A stretch of DNA of 64,000 nt from Granulicella paludicola (GCF_025685545.1 NZ_JAGSYC010000026.1:744001-808000), one strand, 5' to 3'; positions 25,528-36,020 are shown, counted from the first letter of the stretch. Translations and numbers: made by a program. Notes: generated by a model not told the origin, from the letters alone.

Positions 25528-27900
25528 ATGCTGCTGGAAACGCCACCCCGAATCCGATTTGAGGGCTACCTCATCGACCGTCCCGCCTGGCAATTGCAGT
25601 GGCAGGGCGAAACGATCACGCTGAATCGTAAGACCTTCGATCTGTTGCTCTACCTCATCGACCATCGTGATCGTGTCGTGCCCAAGGATGAGCTGTTGCA
25701 ATCACTCTGGCGTGATCAGTTCGTCGAAGAGAGCAATCTCAGCCAGCATGTCTTCCTACTTCGCAAAGCGCTCTCCCGCCATGCCTCGGAACAGAAAATC
25801 ATCGAGACGGTGCCGGGACGTGGGTATCGATTCGCCGCGCCGTTAGAGGTAGAGTCGAAGTCCGAAAATCGAAGCTCGACTTCATCGCAGATTCTTGTTC
25901 ATGCCAGCGCATCCGTCACCGAAATAACGATTGAAGACGAAGAGATGGGCGTTGATGCGCCGTCCTACCTCCTCCGGGAGGGGGGCGCGCGAAGCAGGCG
26001 ACCGCTTTGGGTTGCCGTTGGCTCTCTAGTTGTCATCGTTCTGGCGATTGCTGCGTGGTTCGGCTGGCAGCATTGGCTCGACAAGTCTGCGGGCGCACCG
26101 GTCGACGTAGTGATCGCTCCCCTGGCGGGTAGCACCGGTGATGCCATTCTCGATAGCGCGCTGGTCGACGCGCTACGCATGGACCTTTCGCAGAGCCCTT
26201 ACGTTTCCCCGGTTACGGCCGCCAGGGTCCGCGCGACGCTTACCGAAATGAAGCAAGACCCCAACGCCGCGATGAATCTGACCACCGCGACAGAGGTTTG
26301 CGAACGGACGAATAGTCAGGCGGTTCTTCACGGTGGGATCGCTCGCGTTGGTCAGCATTACCTCCTCACCGAGGAGGCGACAAGTTGCGTGAACGGCTCG
26401 ATGCTCGCCGAGGCAAAGCAGGAGGTGTCCACGCTCGAAGGTCTTCCGCACGGCATCGATAAGCTCGCTGAAAATGTGCGGCGCGAACTGGGCGAATCAC
26501 GCCGGAGCATCGCACGTTTCGACGTACCCCTTTTCGCAGGAAAGACTGCTTCGCTGGAAGCTCTCAAGGCCTTCACACAGGCGCAGGTTCAATCCAATCA
26601 GGGTAAATACGTCGACGCGATTGGGCTGATGAAGAAAGCTGTCGCGGCTGATCCGGAGTTTGCAGAAGCGTATTACGACTTGGCAGCTTATTCCGGAAGC
26701 GTCCTTGACCGCAACAACGAGCGTGAAGCGCTTTTGAAGGCTTACAATCTGCGCGACACAGCTAACGAGCCCACCCGTCTTGCGATCGTCGCGCTCTATC
26801 ATTCGGCCATCACGTTGGATTTGTATGAAGCCGAACGCAACTACCGCAATTGGACAGAGCTTTATCCACGTTCGGCTCAGGCATGGAACGGCTTATCGAT
26901 TGTAGAAAGGGAGCTCGGTCACCACCAGGATGCTCGGACTGCTGCAGAACACGCTCTCGAACTGAGGCCAAGCGTAGCAGGTCTTTACGCGAATCTCTCG
27001 TATGAGCAGATACACACAGGCGATCCCAGAGGGGCTCTCGCAACCTGCAATCAGGCCATCTCGAAGGGCATCGACGTCGACTACGTCCGCGAACATTGCT
27101 TCCAGGCCGCCTATGCCCTACACGACGCTGCGCAGGTCCAGAAGCAGCGGACCTGGGCCGACACGCATCCCGATGCTATTTACATTCGGTTTGACGAGAT
27201 CAGTGTCGCTATTGCAGAAGGGCGATTCTCCGATGCCCATCGCCTCACGCCACCATTGGATGGGATCATGCGACGGCAAGGCCTGCTAGAACCGGCGAAC
27301 GGCTTTATCCGGGATATCGGCAGCAATCTGGTCGAAAGTGGTGACGTTGCTGAGGGAATTAGCTTACTGCGGAGTGTCCCGGTCGACGCGAAAGACGATG
27401 CCAGCGTTCTTGGATTGGCATGGGCTGGAGATTACGCGGCCGCTGAAAATGCCGTTCACTCCATGCAGGCAGAGTTTCCTCAAGGCACTCTTTGGAACGA
27501 CTATCGAGGACCTGAAATTAAAGCAATCGTGGCTCTAGCTACACACAGACCGAAGGATGCAATTCAAGCCCTTGAACGAGCGCGACCACTGGAAGGCCGC
27601 GATCCAGTCATCAGCATGTTGCGCGGGAACGCCTATCTGGCCGCTGGACAACCGGGTCTGGCTGAGGCCGCGTATCGTAAGGTCCTCGACGGCCCCGATC
27701 AGGAACCCGAAGCTGAGGAGGTGCCTCTGTCATGGCTAGGACTGGGACGCGCCTACGCAGCGGAAGGTAACCGCGAGGCTGCTATAAAAGCGTATGGGCG
27801 CTTTCTATCCCTCTGGGCACATGCAGACGCGAACAGCGCTCATCTACTTGAAGCTAAGAGTGAGCTTGGTGCCCTACAAAACTCTCGCTCAATTCAATAA
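25528..27900 (+). CDS. CadC-like transcriptional regulator with TPR domain
   Basis: The protein has about 790 residues. An N-terminal OmpR/PhoB-type winged helix (residues about 10-105) carries KTFDLLLYLIDHRDRVVPKDELLQSLW and ETVPGRGYRF. One membrane segment (RRPLWVAVGSLVVIVLAIAAWFGW) is near residue 160. Next comes a TolB-N-like domain of about 150 residues, then TPR repeats to the end (FAEAYYDLAAYSG, QAWNGLSIVERELGH, GLYANLSYEQIHTGD, YLAAGQPGLAEAAYRKVL). Such proteins read signals outside and bind DNA from the membrane. Their targets are unknown. ATG 25528 is preferred to TTG 25510. Confidence 0.88.
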   Translation: MLLETPPRIRFEGYLIDRPAWQLQWQGETITLNRKTFDLLLYLIDHRDRVVPKDELLQSLWRDQFVEESNLSQHVFLLRKALSRHASEQKIIETVPGRGYRFAAPLEVESKSENRSSTSSQILVHASASVTEITIEDEEMGVDAPSYLLREGGARSRRPLWVAVGSLVVIVLAIAAWFGWQHWLDKSAGAPVDVVIAPLAGSTGDAILDSALVDALRMDLSQSPYVSPVTAARVRATLTEMKQDPNAAMNLTTATEVCERTNSQAVLHGGIARVGQHYLLTEEATSCVNGSMLAEAKQEVSTLEGLPHGIDKLAENVRRELGESRRSIARFDVPLFAGKTASLEALKAFTQAQVQSNQGKYVDAIGLMKKAVAADPEFAEAYYDLAAYSGSVLDRNNEREALLKAYNLRDTANEPTRLAIVALYHSAITLDLYEAERNYRNWTELYPRSAQAWNGLSIVERELGHHQDARTAAEHALELRPSVAGLYANLSYEQIHTGDPRGALATCNQAISKGIDVDYVREHCFQAAYALHDAAQVQKQRTWADTHPDAIYIRFDEISVAIAEGRFSDAHRLTPPLDGIMRRQGLLEPANGFIRDIGSNLVESGDVAEGISLLRSVPVDAKDDASVLGLAWAGDYAAAENAVHSMQAEFPQGTLWNDYRGPEIKAIVALATHRPKDAIQALERARPLEGRDPVISMLRGNAYLAAGQPGLAEAAYRKVLDGPDQEPEAEEVPLSWLGLGRAYAAEGNREAAIKAYGRFLSLWAHADANSAHLLEAKSELGALQNSRSIQ

Positions 27901-28171
27901 TTCATTGTCCGCAAGCATCAGGACGCCCCTTCGAAACTTTCAGTGGACGAGATCCCGCTTAGCGCACAATATACGCCCAGCCTACAAACGCATCATCGCT
28001 ATCAATCGCATGATTTGTCCGACCAAGTCCACCCTACCGACCGGATCGGATTCTTGCACGATGAAGCTGCCCAGGCTTCTCCGTTTCATCTGAGGCGGAC
28101 TTTCGCAGTCTTTAATTACGGGTGGATCGCTGCATTTCCGGGCGGTCATAATGGAGTAGAGTTGGAAGCCG

Positions 28172-29710
28172 ATGCCCTCTCCGCAAACTTGGAATGAGAA
28201 GACTAAAACTTCCCGGCTGTTTTGGGGAATAGCGATCGGCCTTCTGCTCCTGGCGGCAGGATATAGTTGGCAATCGTTCAAGCCGGAGGCGGTTCCAACA
28301 CGCCTGTATCCGGCTGGTGATGGCTCACTCGCCGCATGGACACCGTATGGTGGCCACTGGACAAGCATCGATCATGTCATCTACAGCACTCATGAGCGGC
28401 AGGATCGTGGTGCCAAGCTTGTCACGGGATCTGAGCGTTGGACGAATTACACACTCAGCACGGATATGCGCTTCGACGGAGACTTCGGTGATCTTGGAGT
28501 AGTCGTAAGGTCCAGGGATGAAGCGGTCGGGCTGGATGCGTATAACGGCTACTACGTGGGCGTTCGCATGGATGGCGGCGGCGGTAGCCTTATGGTCGGC
28601 CGCTCCAACTATGGGTGGAGTGAGGCGAGACCAGTACCAGTGCCAGGGGGCGTCCATCCGGGAGCTTGGCTGCGCCTCACAGTAGTTGCTTATGGCTGCG
28701 ACATTGCAGCTTCCGTGCAGAACATGTCGACGTTGCAAACGGCGTGGATCGCGTTTCACGAACGCTCGTGTTTGAAGTCCGGGCGTATCGGTTTGCGGTC
28801 GGTGGACAACAACGGGGTATGGCGCAATATCAGTCTCCGATCCGCTTCACGTGAGGACTATCTCGCGCTTGAGCAGCATGCAGGATCGATCGAACAACCG
28901 GTCGTGCTTAATGGTCCTCCATGGTGGACACCTTGGCATGTGGGCATGTTGTTCGTTGGCGTGTTGGCCACGGCTTTGCTCATTCAATTTGCTTACTTTC
29001 GTGCCGCGCGGTGGAAGAGTGACACGATCATTCAGGAACGCGAACGCATGGCCCATGAGATCCATGACACGATGGCGCAGAGCTTCGCAGGTGTTGGATA
29101 TCAGATTCAGGGCATTCGCAGCAGCGTGGTGCGCGGTGACCAGCTAGATCGACAGCACATAGCCGATCAACTGGCCGTCGCCTATCAACTCATCCGGCGT
29201 TGCCACCAGGAGGCAAGTGGAACCATTGCCATGCTCGGATTGTCCTCGGCTTCGGAACAGCGTGGGCTGTTGGAGACTCTGCGAGAGACGGCAGATCGCA
29301 TCGGTGGCGACAAGATCAAGACACACACCGCGCTTGAGGGCCATGCCACGACGATAAGTCTAAGCCTCGCGGATGCGTTGCTGCATATCGGACAGGAAGC
29401 GATTGCTAACGCCGTCGGTCACGGGAATCCTTCCATGTTGACGATCAAGCTCCGCTATGAGGAAGACGCCGTGGAGCTGTCGGTGTCCGACGATGGCCAG
29501 GGCTTTGAGATGTCTCCGCATACCACAGGCCTCGGCATCATGGGTATGCAGAAGCGCGCACGCAATGTGGCGGCAGTGCTGGAGATCTTAAGCGTGCCTG
29601 GCGAAGGGACCGAAATACGTGTGCGTGCGGAGTGTCGAATCCAGCGCTTGCCCGCCCGTATTTTAAGCTGGTTGCGTGAACTGTTATGGAATGGCAGAGG
29701 GTCCGTGTAG
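28172..29710 (+). CDS. NarL-type sensor histidine kinase with LamG/DUF1080-like sensor
   Basis: The 512-residue membrane kinase has a first membrane segment at about residues 13-30. A periplasmic beta-rich domain (about 35-235) reads like a concanavalin/LamG or DUF1080-type sugar-binding fold (YSTHERQDRGAKLVTGSERW, DLGVVVRSRDEAVGLDAYNGYYVGV). A second membrane segment follows near 250-270. The HisKA_3 box ERMAHEIHDTMAQSF has phosphorylatable His298. A HATPase domain has GQEAIANAVGH, VSDDGQGFEM and GLGIMGMQKRA. The convergent response regulator ends 9 bp away and is the likely partner. The preceding gap 27901-28171 holds nothing recognisable. Confidence 0.9.
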   Translation: MPSPQTWNEKTKTSRLFWGIAIGLLLLAAGYSWQSFKPEAVPTRLYPAGDGSLAAWTPYGGHWTSIDHVIYSTHERQDRGAKLVTGSERWTNYTLSTDMRFDGDFGDLGVVVRSRDEAVGLDAYNGYYVGVRMDGGGGSLMVGRSNYGWSEARPVPVPGGVHPGAWLRLTVVAYGCDIAASVQNMSTLQTAWIAFHERSCLKSGRIGLRSVDNNGVWRNISLRSASREDYLALEQHAGSIEQPVVLNGPPWWTPWHVGMLFVGVLATALLIQFAYFRAARWKSDTIIQERERMAHEIHDTMAQSFAGVGYQIQGIRSSVVRGDQLDRQHIADQLAVAYQLIRRCHQEASGTIAMLGLSSASEQRGLLETLRETADRIGGDKIKTHTALEGHATTISLSLADALLHIGQEAIANAVGHGNPSMLTIKLRYEEDAVELSVSDDGQGFEMSPHTTGLGIMGMQKRARNVAAVLEILSVPGEGTEIRVRAECRIQRLPARILSWLRELLWNGRGSV

Positions 29711-29719
29711 AGTCAGCTG

Positions 29720-30358
29720 CTATTCGTCGAGGTGGATGAGACCGCGGCGTATCGCGATGGTTACGGCTTCCGTGCGATCGTCGGCGCCAAGTTTAGTGAG
29801 GCAGCTGACAACATGGTTGCGCGCTGTCTTGTCGCTGATGAAGAGACGCTGAGCAATCTCTTTATTTGACTTACCCGCTGCGACCAGAGTCAGAACCTCG
29901 ATCTCGCGCTGGCTAAGCTCGTCGCGCCCCACGGTTTCTACAAGACGCTGTGCAATAAAGGGAGGCACGCAGCGCTGGTTATTTGCGACCATCTCCACGC
30001 CGCGGACGATTTCTTCCTGCGGTGTGTTCTTAAGCAGGTAACCCATGGCTCCAGCCTGCAACGCACGGACTATGTATTCGTCGCCCTCATAGTTGGTGAG
30101 AACAAGTACGCGCGCACCCGGATGCAGGCGCCTTAGCTCGGCAATTGCATCAGTGCCTTGCATCTCCGGCATACGGAGGTCCATCAGCACGACATCGGGT
30201 GGCTCGCGATCGAACTCTGCAAAAGCTTCTCGTGCTGAACCCGCCATACCTGTGACCAGAATATTGGTCTCACTCTCAAACATCGTACGCAGCCCAAACC
30301 TGACGACCGGATGATCATCCACGATGAGTACCTTGATGCGCTGCGCTGGTTCTGTCAT
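29720..30358 (-). CDS. NarL/FixJ-family response regulator
   Basis: The 212-residue regulator has a receiver domain with acidic pocket VLIVDDHPVVR, phospho-acceptor Asp60 (VVLMDLRMPEMQG), switch Thr in VLVLTNYEGDEYI and Lys in YLLKNTP. A LuxR-type HTH follows (LSQREIEVLTLVAAGKSNKEIAQRLFISDKTARNHV). It is convergent with the histidine kinase at 28172-29710, with 9 bp between the stops. Kinase-regulator pairs usually share a strand. It is divergent from the TonB receptor at 30570, a possible target. Confidence 0.93.
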   Translation of the reverse strand: MTEPAQRIKVLIVDDHPVVRFGLRTMFESETNILVTGMAGSAREAFAEFDREPPDVVLMDLRMPEMQGTDAIAELRRLHPGARVLVLTNYEGDEYIVRALQAGAMGYLLKNTPQEEIVRGVEMVANNQRCVPPFIAQRLVETVGRDELSQREIEVLTLVAAGKSNKEIAQRLFISDKTARNHVVSCLTKLGADDRTEAVTIAIRRGLIHLDE

Positions 30359-30569
30359 GGACTTATCCTAGGCCACGCGACCCACACGCGGAAGCTGTTG
30401 GAGCACCCAGAACCTCATGGTTCATTTGTACTATGCGCGATTGGTGCCGATGCCATCTTGGCAAACGTATGTCGCGATCCGTATTTTCACGCGTGGTCAG
30501 TATTAAGCAAAACCCCGGTGCTGAAGCGGGTTGCATGATAACGATTACATGCTGAGAGGTAAGGAATAG

Positions 30570-33500
30570 ATGAAACGGTTTTTGGGTATGAAAGTTTGCG
30601 GACACTTGGCTCTGCTTGTCTTGCTGGCTAGCTTCGTTTCGATGATGGCAGTGACTCCGATGATGGCGCAGAGCACGACGAGCACACTTACGGGCACCAT
30701 CACGGACGGATCGGGTGCGTTCGTCGCCACTGCTGATGTTCTCGCGCTGAATACAGCGACCGGAGTCGAGTACAAGGCCAAGGCTGACAATCAGGGTAAT
30801 TACCGCATCACACAGTTGCCCCCCGGAAGTTATACCTTACGAGTCACAAGCAAGGGTTTTAAAACTCAGCAGTTGCAGGCGTTCACCTTGCTTGTTGATC
30901 AGCAGGCTCGGCAAGACGTTCAACTCGGCGTGGGTGAGACATCAGAGTCGGTGACCGTAAGTGGCGGCGAGCCATTGCTCGATACCATCGGTTCAAACGA
31001 GGGACAGGTCATTGAGAATAAACAGATCCAGGACCTTCCGCTCAACGGTAGAAACTTTCTTCAACTGGCACAGCTGTCTGCTGGCGTCACACCGGCGGAT
31101 ACGCCTGGCATGAGCTCTCCCGCCTCCTCGTGGACAGGACCACAGACGGTGAGTATCTCCGTCGCGGGCCTGCGCGAAGACGATACAAGCTATCTCTTCG
31201 ATGGTATTGAGGTGCGCAATGCGTGGTACGGCGCCATCGGCATTCTCCCCTCGATCGATAATATTCAGGAGTTCAAGATCGAGCAGACGGGTTCGTCCGC
31301 CGCCTACGGCGCAGGTGGAACCTTCGTCAACATCGTTACCAAGTCGGGTACAAATCAGTTTCATGGCAGCGTCTTCGAGTTTCTGCGTAATAACGCTCTC
31401 GACGCGAAGAACTACTTTGACGTAGGGTCTGCTCCCGCTTTCCACCAGAACCAGTTCGGCGCGAGCTTCGGTGGTCCGATCAAGAAGAACAAGATGTTCT
31501 TCTTTACAAATTACGAAGGCTACCGCCAGATTCAGCCCACGACGGTGTATACACGCGTACCGACCGCAGCGCAGCTCTCTGGTGATTTCAGCTCGGACAA
31601 CTTCCCGCTGGTCAATCCTGTAACGCAGGCACCCTACACAAACAATCAGATTCCGACTTCGCAGTTCTCGCCGGCGGCTTTGAAGATGCTTGCTTACTAT
31701 CCGGCGCCTAATGGCAGTTTCTCGGGTGGGAACAACTTCGTCGTGGTGGAACGCCAGACGGTGAACTGGGATCAAGGCAGTGCTCGCGTCGACTACACCA
31801 TCAACGACAAGAACACTATCTTCGGGCGTTATACCATGATGGATCAGACGAGCGTCGAACCTGGCATTACTCCAGACGCTGCGCGCATCTTCCCTTCGAA
31901 CCCAAAAAATGTTGCCGTGGGTTGGACGCACATTTTCAACCCCAACATCGTTAACAATGTTCGCTTCGGCTGGAACCACACAGAGACCGGCCAGAACCGT
32001 GCAGACGGTTACGACACGAGTAAAGCGAACCCGCTCGGCCTGAACAACATCGGTCTGCAGCCGGGCTCTTATGGTCCTCCGTCAATCAACATTAGTGGGG
32101 GTTATGGCAACCCCGGCTCGGCAGGAGGCACAGAGGTCGTACGCGAGAACCTCTTTATGGGCACGGAGTCGTTGTCGATCCAGCATAAGCAGCACACGAT
32201 CACCACGGGCGCAGACATTCGCTACGATCCGATCTACCTCTATGAAGACTGGCAGGGCTCAAACCTCACATTCAACGGCAACTTTACCAAGGGGCCCAAT
32301 GTTCCCTCGACTCAACCGGGGGATGCTCTCGCAGACGCACTCGTCGGAGCAACCTCTTCCGCGGCAACCTCTACCGGCGATCCGACGCTTAATCTGCGCC
32401 GCTGGTATCAGTCCTATTACGGTCAGGACACCATGCAGGTCAACAAACGCCTTACGATCAACGGTGGCGTTCGCTATGAGTACTACCAACAGCCGTGGGA
32501 CACAGCAAACCACGTAGGCAGCTTCGATTTCGCGACGGGTACACTGCTTACCTATCCGGATACAAAGGCGCTCGGCCTCGGACGGCAGATGGTGCACCCA
32601 TCCTACGTAGATTTCTCGCCGCGACTCGGCTTCAACTACTCGCCTTTCAAGAACGGCGCCACAATTGTAAAAGGCGGCTTCGGTATCTACTTCCTGTCAC
32701 CGAACATCAACCAGCTTGAGGTGATGGTGGATACACCGAAGTACTACTCCGTGCAGAACTACAACAATGCCCGCAACACAACCACTGGCCAGTTGAACTT
32801 CACACTGGATCAGCTCTTTGGTCTGAGCCTGCCAGGTGCGGGACAGTCTGTGTCGTTCATCAATGCGAACAACAAGACGCCGGTCACCTACGAGTACTCG
32901 TTGGCGGTGCAGCGGAACTTCCTCAAGAACTGGCTACTCGAGGTCTCCTACTTTGGCTCGCAATCGCGTCATTATGAGACGCGTATTGTTATCAATCCTC
33001 TAAACACAAATGGCCAGACTGGCTATGCCAACTACGCTGGCGCCATTCAGGAAAACCTGAACGCAGGCACGTCAAACTACAACGCTCTCGCAGCCCGCGT
33101 GGAAAAGCACTACACCTCCGGTTTTTCGCTGCTGGGTACCTATACATATTCGAAGTGCCTGGGTACACCATGGCAAGACCAATTTGCCTGGCACCCGCTT
33201 AACCTGAGGCAGGACTACGGACATTGCACCTACGATCAGAACCAGCGCCTCAGTGTGAACTCGGTGTACGAGCTTCCGTTTGGCAAGGGCAAGATGCTTC
33301 TTGATCGCGGCGGCCTTATGAATGCAGTTGTCGGCGGCTGGCAAGCCAGCGCAATCGCAACTTTCTACACGGGTCCGTGGCTTACGTTGGGCAGCAGCCA
33401 GAACCTTGGCGCGTTTGTGAACGCACTGCCGAATGTAACTGGAGCGGTTACGAATAAGTCACTGCATGGCGGTCTGGGCAAGAGCGGCAAGCTTGGCCCC

Positions 33501-33788
33501 TACTTCAACACGCAGAACGTACAGGCGATTACTGCGGTAGGCGTGCAAGGCAACGCTGGTGTCAGCAACGTGCAGGAACCCGGCAGCGCAACGTGGGATC
33601 TTTCGGCCTTCAAGAGCTGGCAACTCGCGCAGCGCTACGGCCTCACGTTCCGTGCTGATTTCTTCAATGCTTTCAATCGCGTAAACTTTACCGGATTGGA
33701 TACGGGAGTGAATGACACGAACTTTGGCAATCTCACCGGCGCCAATGCGGCACGCGAAATTCAATTTAGCTTGCGTCTCAATTACTAG
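30570..33788 (+). CDS. Oar-like TonB-dependent outer-membrane receptor
   Basis: The 1072-residue receptor has a signal peptide ending near MMAQS (residue 34). A carboxypeptidase-regulatory (Cna-B-like) domain at about 38-120 contains GTITDGSGAFVATADVLALNTATG and GNYRITQLPPGSYTLRV. The plug has IQDLPLNGRNFLQLAQLSAGV and FVNIVTKSGTNQFHGSVFEFLRNN. A long 22-strand-type barrel ends RVNFTGLDTG...FSLRLNY with a terminal aromatic residue. Acidobacteria have many such receptors for glycans or peptides. It is followed by a glutaminase-like secreted protein, so it may import products of that enzyme. A terminator hairpin follows at 33796. Confidence 0.93.
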   Translation: MKRFLGMKVCGHLALLVLLASFVSMMAVTPMMAQSTTSTLTGTITDGSGAFVATADVLALNTATGVEYKAKADNQGNYRITQLPPGSYTLRVTSKGFKTQQLQAFTLLVDQQARQDVQLGVGETSESVTVSGGEPLLDTIGSNEGQVIENKQIQDLPLNGRNFLQLAQLSAGVTPADTPGMSSPASSWTGPQTVSISVAGLREDDTSYLFDGIEVRNAWYGAIGILPSIDNIQEFKIEQTGSSAAYGAGGTFVNIVTKSGTNQFHGSVFEFLRNNALDAKNYFDVGSAPAFHQNQFGASFGGPIKKNKMFFFTNYEGYRQIQPTTVYTRVPTAAQLSGDFSSDNFPLVNPVTQAPYTNNQIPTSQFSPAALKMLAYYPAPNGSFSGGNNFVVVERQTVNWDQGSARVDYTINDKNTIFGRYTMMDQTSVEPGITPDAARIFPSNPKNVAVGWTHIFNPNIVNNVRFGWNHTETGQNRADGYDTSKANPLGLNNIGLQPGSYGPPSINISGGYGNPGSAGGTEVVRENLFMGTESLSIQHKQHTITTGADIRYDPIYLYEDWQGSNLTFNGNFTKGPNVPSTQPGDALADALVGATSSAATSTGDPTLNLRRWYQSYYGQDTMQVNKRLTINGGVRYEYYQQPWDTANHVGSFDFATGTLLTYPDTKALGLGRQMVHPSYVDFSPRLGFNYSPFKNGATIVKGGFGIYFLSPNINQLEVMVDTPKYYSVQNYNNARNTTTGQLNFTLDQLFGLSLPGAGQSVSFINANNKTPVTYEYSLAVQRNFLKNWLLEVSYFGSQSRHYETRIVINPLNTNGQTGYANYAGAIQENLNAGTSNYNALAARVEKHYTSGFSLLGTYTYSKCLGTPWQDQFAWHPLNLRQDYGHCTYDQNQRLSVNSVYELPFGKGKMLLDRGGLMNAVVGGWQASAIATFYTGPWLTLGSSQNLGAFVNALPNVTGAVTNKSLHGGLGKSGKLGPYFNTQNVQAITAVGVQGNAGVSNVQEPGSATWDLSAFKSWQLAQRYGLTFRADFFNAFNRVNFTGLDTGVNDTNFGNLTGANAAREIQFSLRLNY

Positions 33789-33795
33789 ACGCGCG

Positions 33796-33862
33796 CCTCT
33801 ACTTCTAGCTGTTCGGCATCGATCGCAAATTGACCGATGCCGAACAAGGTAGAGGTATTTTT
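33796..33862 (+). terminator. Two-part terminator hairpin
   Basis: The inner stem GTTCGGCATCG/CGATGCCGAAC (33811-33845) and the outer stem CCTCTAC/GTAGAGG (33796-33855) are followed by TATTTTT. It lies after the TonB receptor; the next start is at 33899. Confidence 0.8.
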
Positions 33863-33898
33863 CAAAGGCATGGCCTCTCAAAATGAGAAAGGTTCAAT

Positions 33899-35965
33899 AT
33901 GAAGGTAGCTCCATCGGTGTTTGCATTGTGCGGTCTTTTGGGAATGAGTCTTGGATCAGCGCAGTCTCAAGAGAGACCGCCGGCAACGCCGCTCATCACG
34001 CATGACCCGTACTTCAGTATCTGGTCGATGACCGATCGTCTTACGGACTCTGATACGTCCCATTGGACAGGCAGCGCACAACCGATTGCGGGCATCGCTC
34101 GCATCGACGGTAAGGCATATCGCTTTATGGGCGCCAGTCCTGACGCCGTTCCTGCTATGGAGCAGACAGCCCATGCGATCACACCTACGCATACACGTTA
34201 TGAGTTCAAGCAGAGCGGCGTAACGCTGCAGCTGACCTTCTTCACACCCCTCCTGCCCGATGATCTCGACCTGATCTCGCGCCCGGTAACCTATCTGACA
34301 TGGACTGCGACAGCAAACGACGGTGCGACACACAACGTCTCTCTGTTGCTGGATGTCGATTCGGTGATCGCGGTCAATGACCGTAGCGAGGAGGTCGTCA
34401 GCGGTCGCCATCGCACTGAGGCACTGGACGTGCTTTCTGTAGGTTCGCGCAACCAGGATGTGCTCAATCGTTCAGGCGATAATCTGCGCATCGATTGGGG
34501 TTATTTCCACCTAGCCGTGCCACACGACGAGCCGTCGTCTTCTGCCATCGCCCATCGTGCGATTGATACCTTTATCGCCTCTGGTCATCTGCCAGCATCC
34601 GACGCGATTGAAATGCCGGGCCGCTCTGCGTCGCACCTGGACGTGGAGTTTGATCTACCGAACGTGACGAGCCAACCGACGACTCGGCACCTGTTATTGG
34701 CTTATAGCGATGGCTACGGCATTCAGTATCTGCAACGCAACCTGCGGTCGTATTGGCAGCGCAACAACATGCCGGTCGAGGAGATGCTGAACACGGCCGA
34801 GGCCCAGTACGCTTCGCTGGAACAGCGTGGCACAAAGTTCGACGAAGAGCTTACAGCGGACCTGACGAAGGCCGGTGGCGCGCATTACGCCGCAATCGCA
34901 GTGTTGGCCTATCGGCAGGCCATCGCGGCTCATAAGCTGGTCGCCGATGCCAATGGCGATCCCATGTTCTTCGGCAAGGAGAACTTTTCCAACGGCTGCA
35001 TCGACACGGTTGATGTTTTATATCCCTCTGCACCGCTCTTTCTCTTCCTGCAACCGAAGCTGTTGGAAGCAGAGTTGCTTCCGGTGCTCGAGTATGCGTC
35101 GTTAGCGCGTTGGAAATTTCCGTTCTCGCCACACGATCTGGGTCAGTATCCACTCGCAAATGGGCAAGTCTACGGAGGCGGCGAACAGACGGAAGAAGAT
35201 CAGATGCCTGTCGAAGAGAGCGGCAATATGCTGATCCTGCTGGACGCCCTCGCTCGTGCGCAAGGCACACCACAGCTATCGAAGCGTTATTGGCCAGAGC
35301 TGACGAAGTGGGCGGAGTATCTGCGACATAAAGGACTCGACCCTGAAAATCAGCTCACTACAGATGACTTTGCAGGCCACGTCGCGCACAATGCGAATCT
35401 GTCGATCAAGGCAATCGAAGCGCTGGCCGCTTACGCGGACCTTGCGCACATGATCGGCGAAGAGAATGTCGCAAAGGATTACAGCAAGACGGCGAAGGAG
35501 ATGGCGTCGAAGTGGCTCGGAATGGCTGCGGAAGGCGATCACTACAAGCTGGCTTTCAACAGCCCTGATACCTGGAGCCAGAAATACAACCTCGTGTGGG
35601 ACGAGCTGCTGGACTACAAGTTGTTCCCGCCCAGCGTGCGCGAAAAAGAAGTCGCGTATTACCTGACGAAGATCAACAAGTATGGCCTGCCGCTCGATAG
35701 CCGCAAGGATTACACCAAACTCGACTGGTCGATTTGGACGGCGACACTCGCTTCGAACCGCGAGCAATTCGATCAAATCGTCGACCCAATTTACAAATGG
35801 ACGAACGAAACACCAAGCCGCGTTCCGCTCACCGATTGGTACGACACGAAGACGGGAAAGCAGATAGGTTTCCAGGCTCGAAGCGTCGTTGGAGGTGTTT
35901 ATATCAAGGTGCTGTCAGACAAACAGCTGACCGCGAAATGGCGACGTAAAGATATCCATGAGTAA
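33899..35965 (+). CDS. Secreted glutaminase-like protein (DUF4965/DUF5127/DUF1793)
   Basis: The 688-residue protein has a signal peptide (CGLLGMSLGSAQS) and then the family opening PATPLITHDPYFSIWSMTDRLTDSDTSHWTG. Central sections FFGKENFSNGCIDTVDVLYPSAPLFL, WKFPFSPHDLGQYPLANGQVYGGGEQTEEDQMPVEESGNMLILLDAL and TWSQKYNLVWDELLDYKLFP match the six-hairpin GtaA-like family known from fungi and bacteria. The annotated activity of the family is L-glutaminase; substrate specificity in bacteria is mostly untested. A C-terminal tail WYDTKTGKQIGFQARSVVGG is family-typical. AGAAAGG precedes the ATG. Confidence 0.92.
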   Translation: MKVAPSVFALCGLLGMSLGSAQSQERPPATPLITHDPYFSIWSMTDRLTDSDTSHWTGSAQPIAGIARIDGKAYRFMGASPDAVPAMEQTAHAITPTHTRYEFKQSGVTLQLTFFTPLLPDDLDLISRPVTYLTWTATANDGATHNVSLLLDVDSVIAVNDRSEEVVSGRHRTEALDVLSVGSRNQDVLNRSGDNLRIDWGYFHLAVPHDEPSSSAIAHRAIDTFIASGHLPASDAIEMPGRSASHLDVEFDLPNVTSQPTTRHLLLAYSDGYGIQYLQRNLRSYWQRNNMPVEEMLNTAEAQYASLEQRGTKFDEELTADLTKAGGAHYAAIAVLAYRQAIAAHKLVADANGDPMFFGKENFSNGCIDTVDVLYPSAPLFLFLQPKLLEAELLPVLEYASLARWKFPFSPHDLGQYPLANGQVYGGGEQTEEDQMPVEESGNMLILLDALARAQGTPQLSKRYWPELTKWAEYLRHKGLDPENQLTTDDFAGHVAHNANLSIKAIEALAAYADLAHMIGEENVAKDYSKTAKEMASKWLGMAAEGDHYKLAFNSPDTWSQKYNLVWDELLDYKLFPPSVREKEVAYYLTKINKYGLPLDSRKDYTKLDWSIWTATLASNREQFDQIVDPIYKWTNETPSRVPLTDWYDTKTGKQIGFQARSVVGGVYIKVLSDKQLTAKWRRKDIHE

Positions 35966-35990
35966 ATCGTAACGGCAAGATGTAGCGGGA

Positions 35991-36020
35991 AAAGGCCTGC
36001 GTTTTGCGCAGGTCTTTTTT
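35991..36020 (+). terminator. Intrinsic terminator
   Basis: GGCCTGCG pairs with CGCAGGTC across a 5-nt loop, and six T residues follow. It lies 26 bp after the glutaminase-like gene. Confidence 0.85.
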
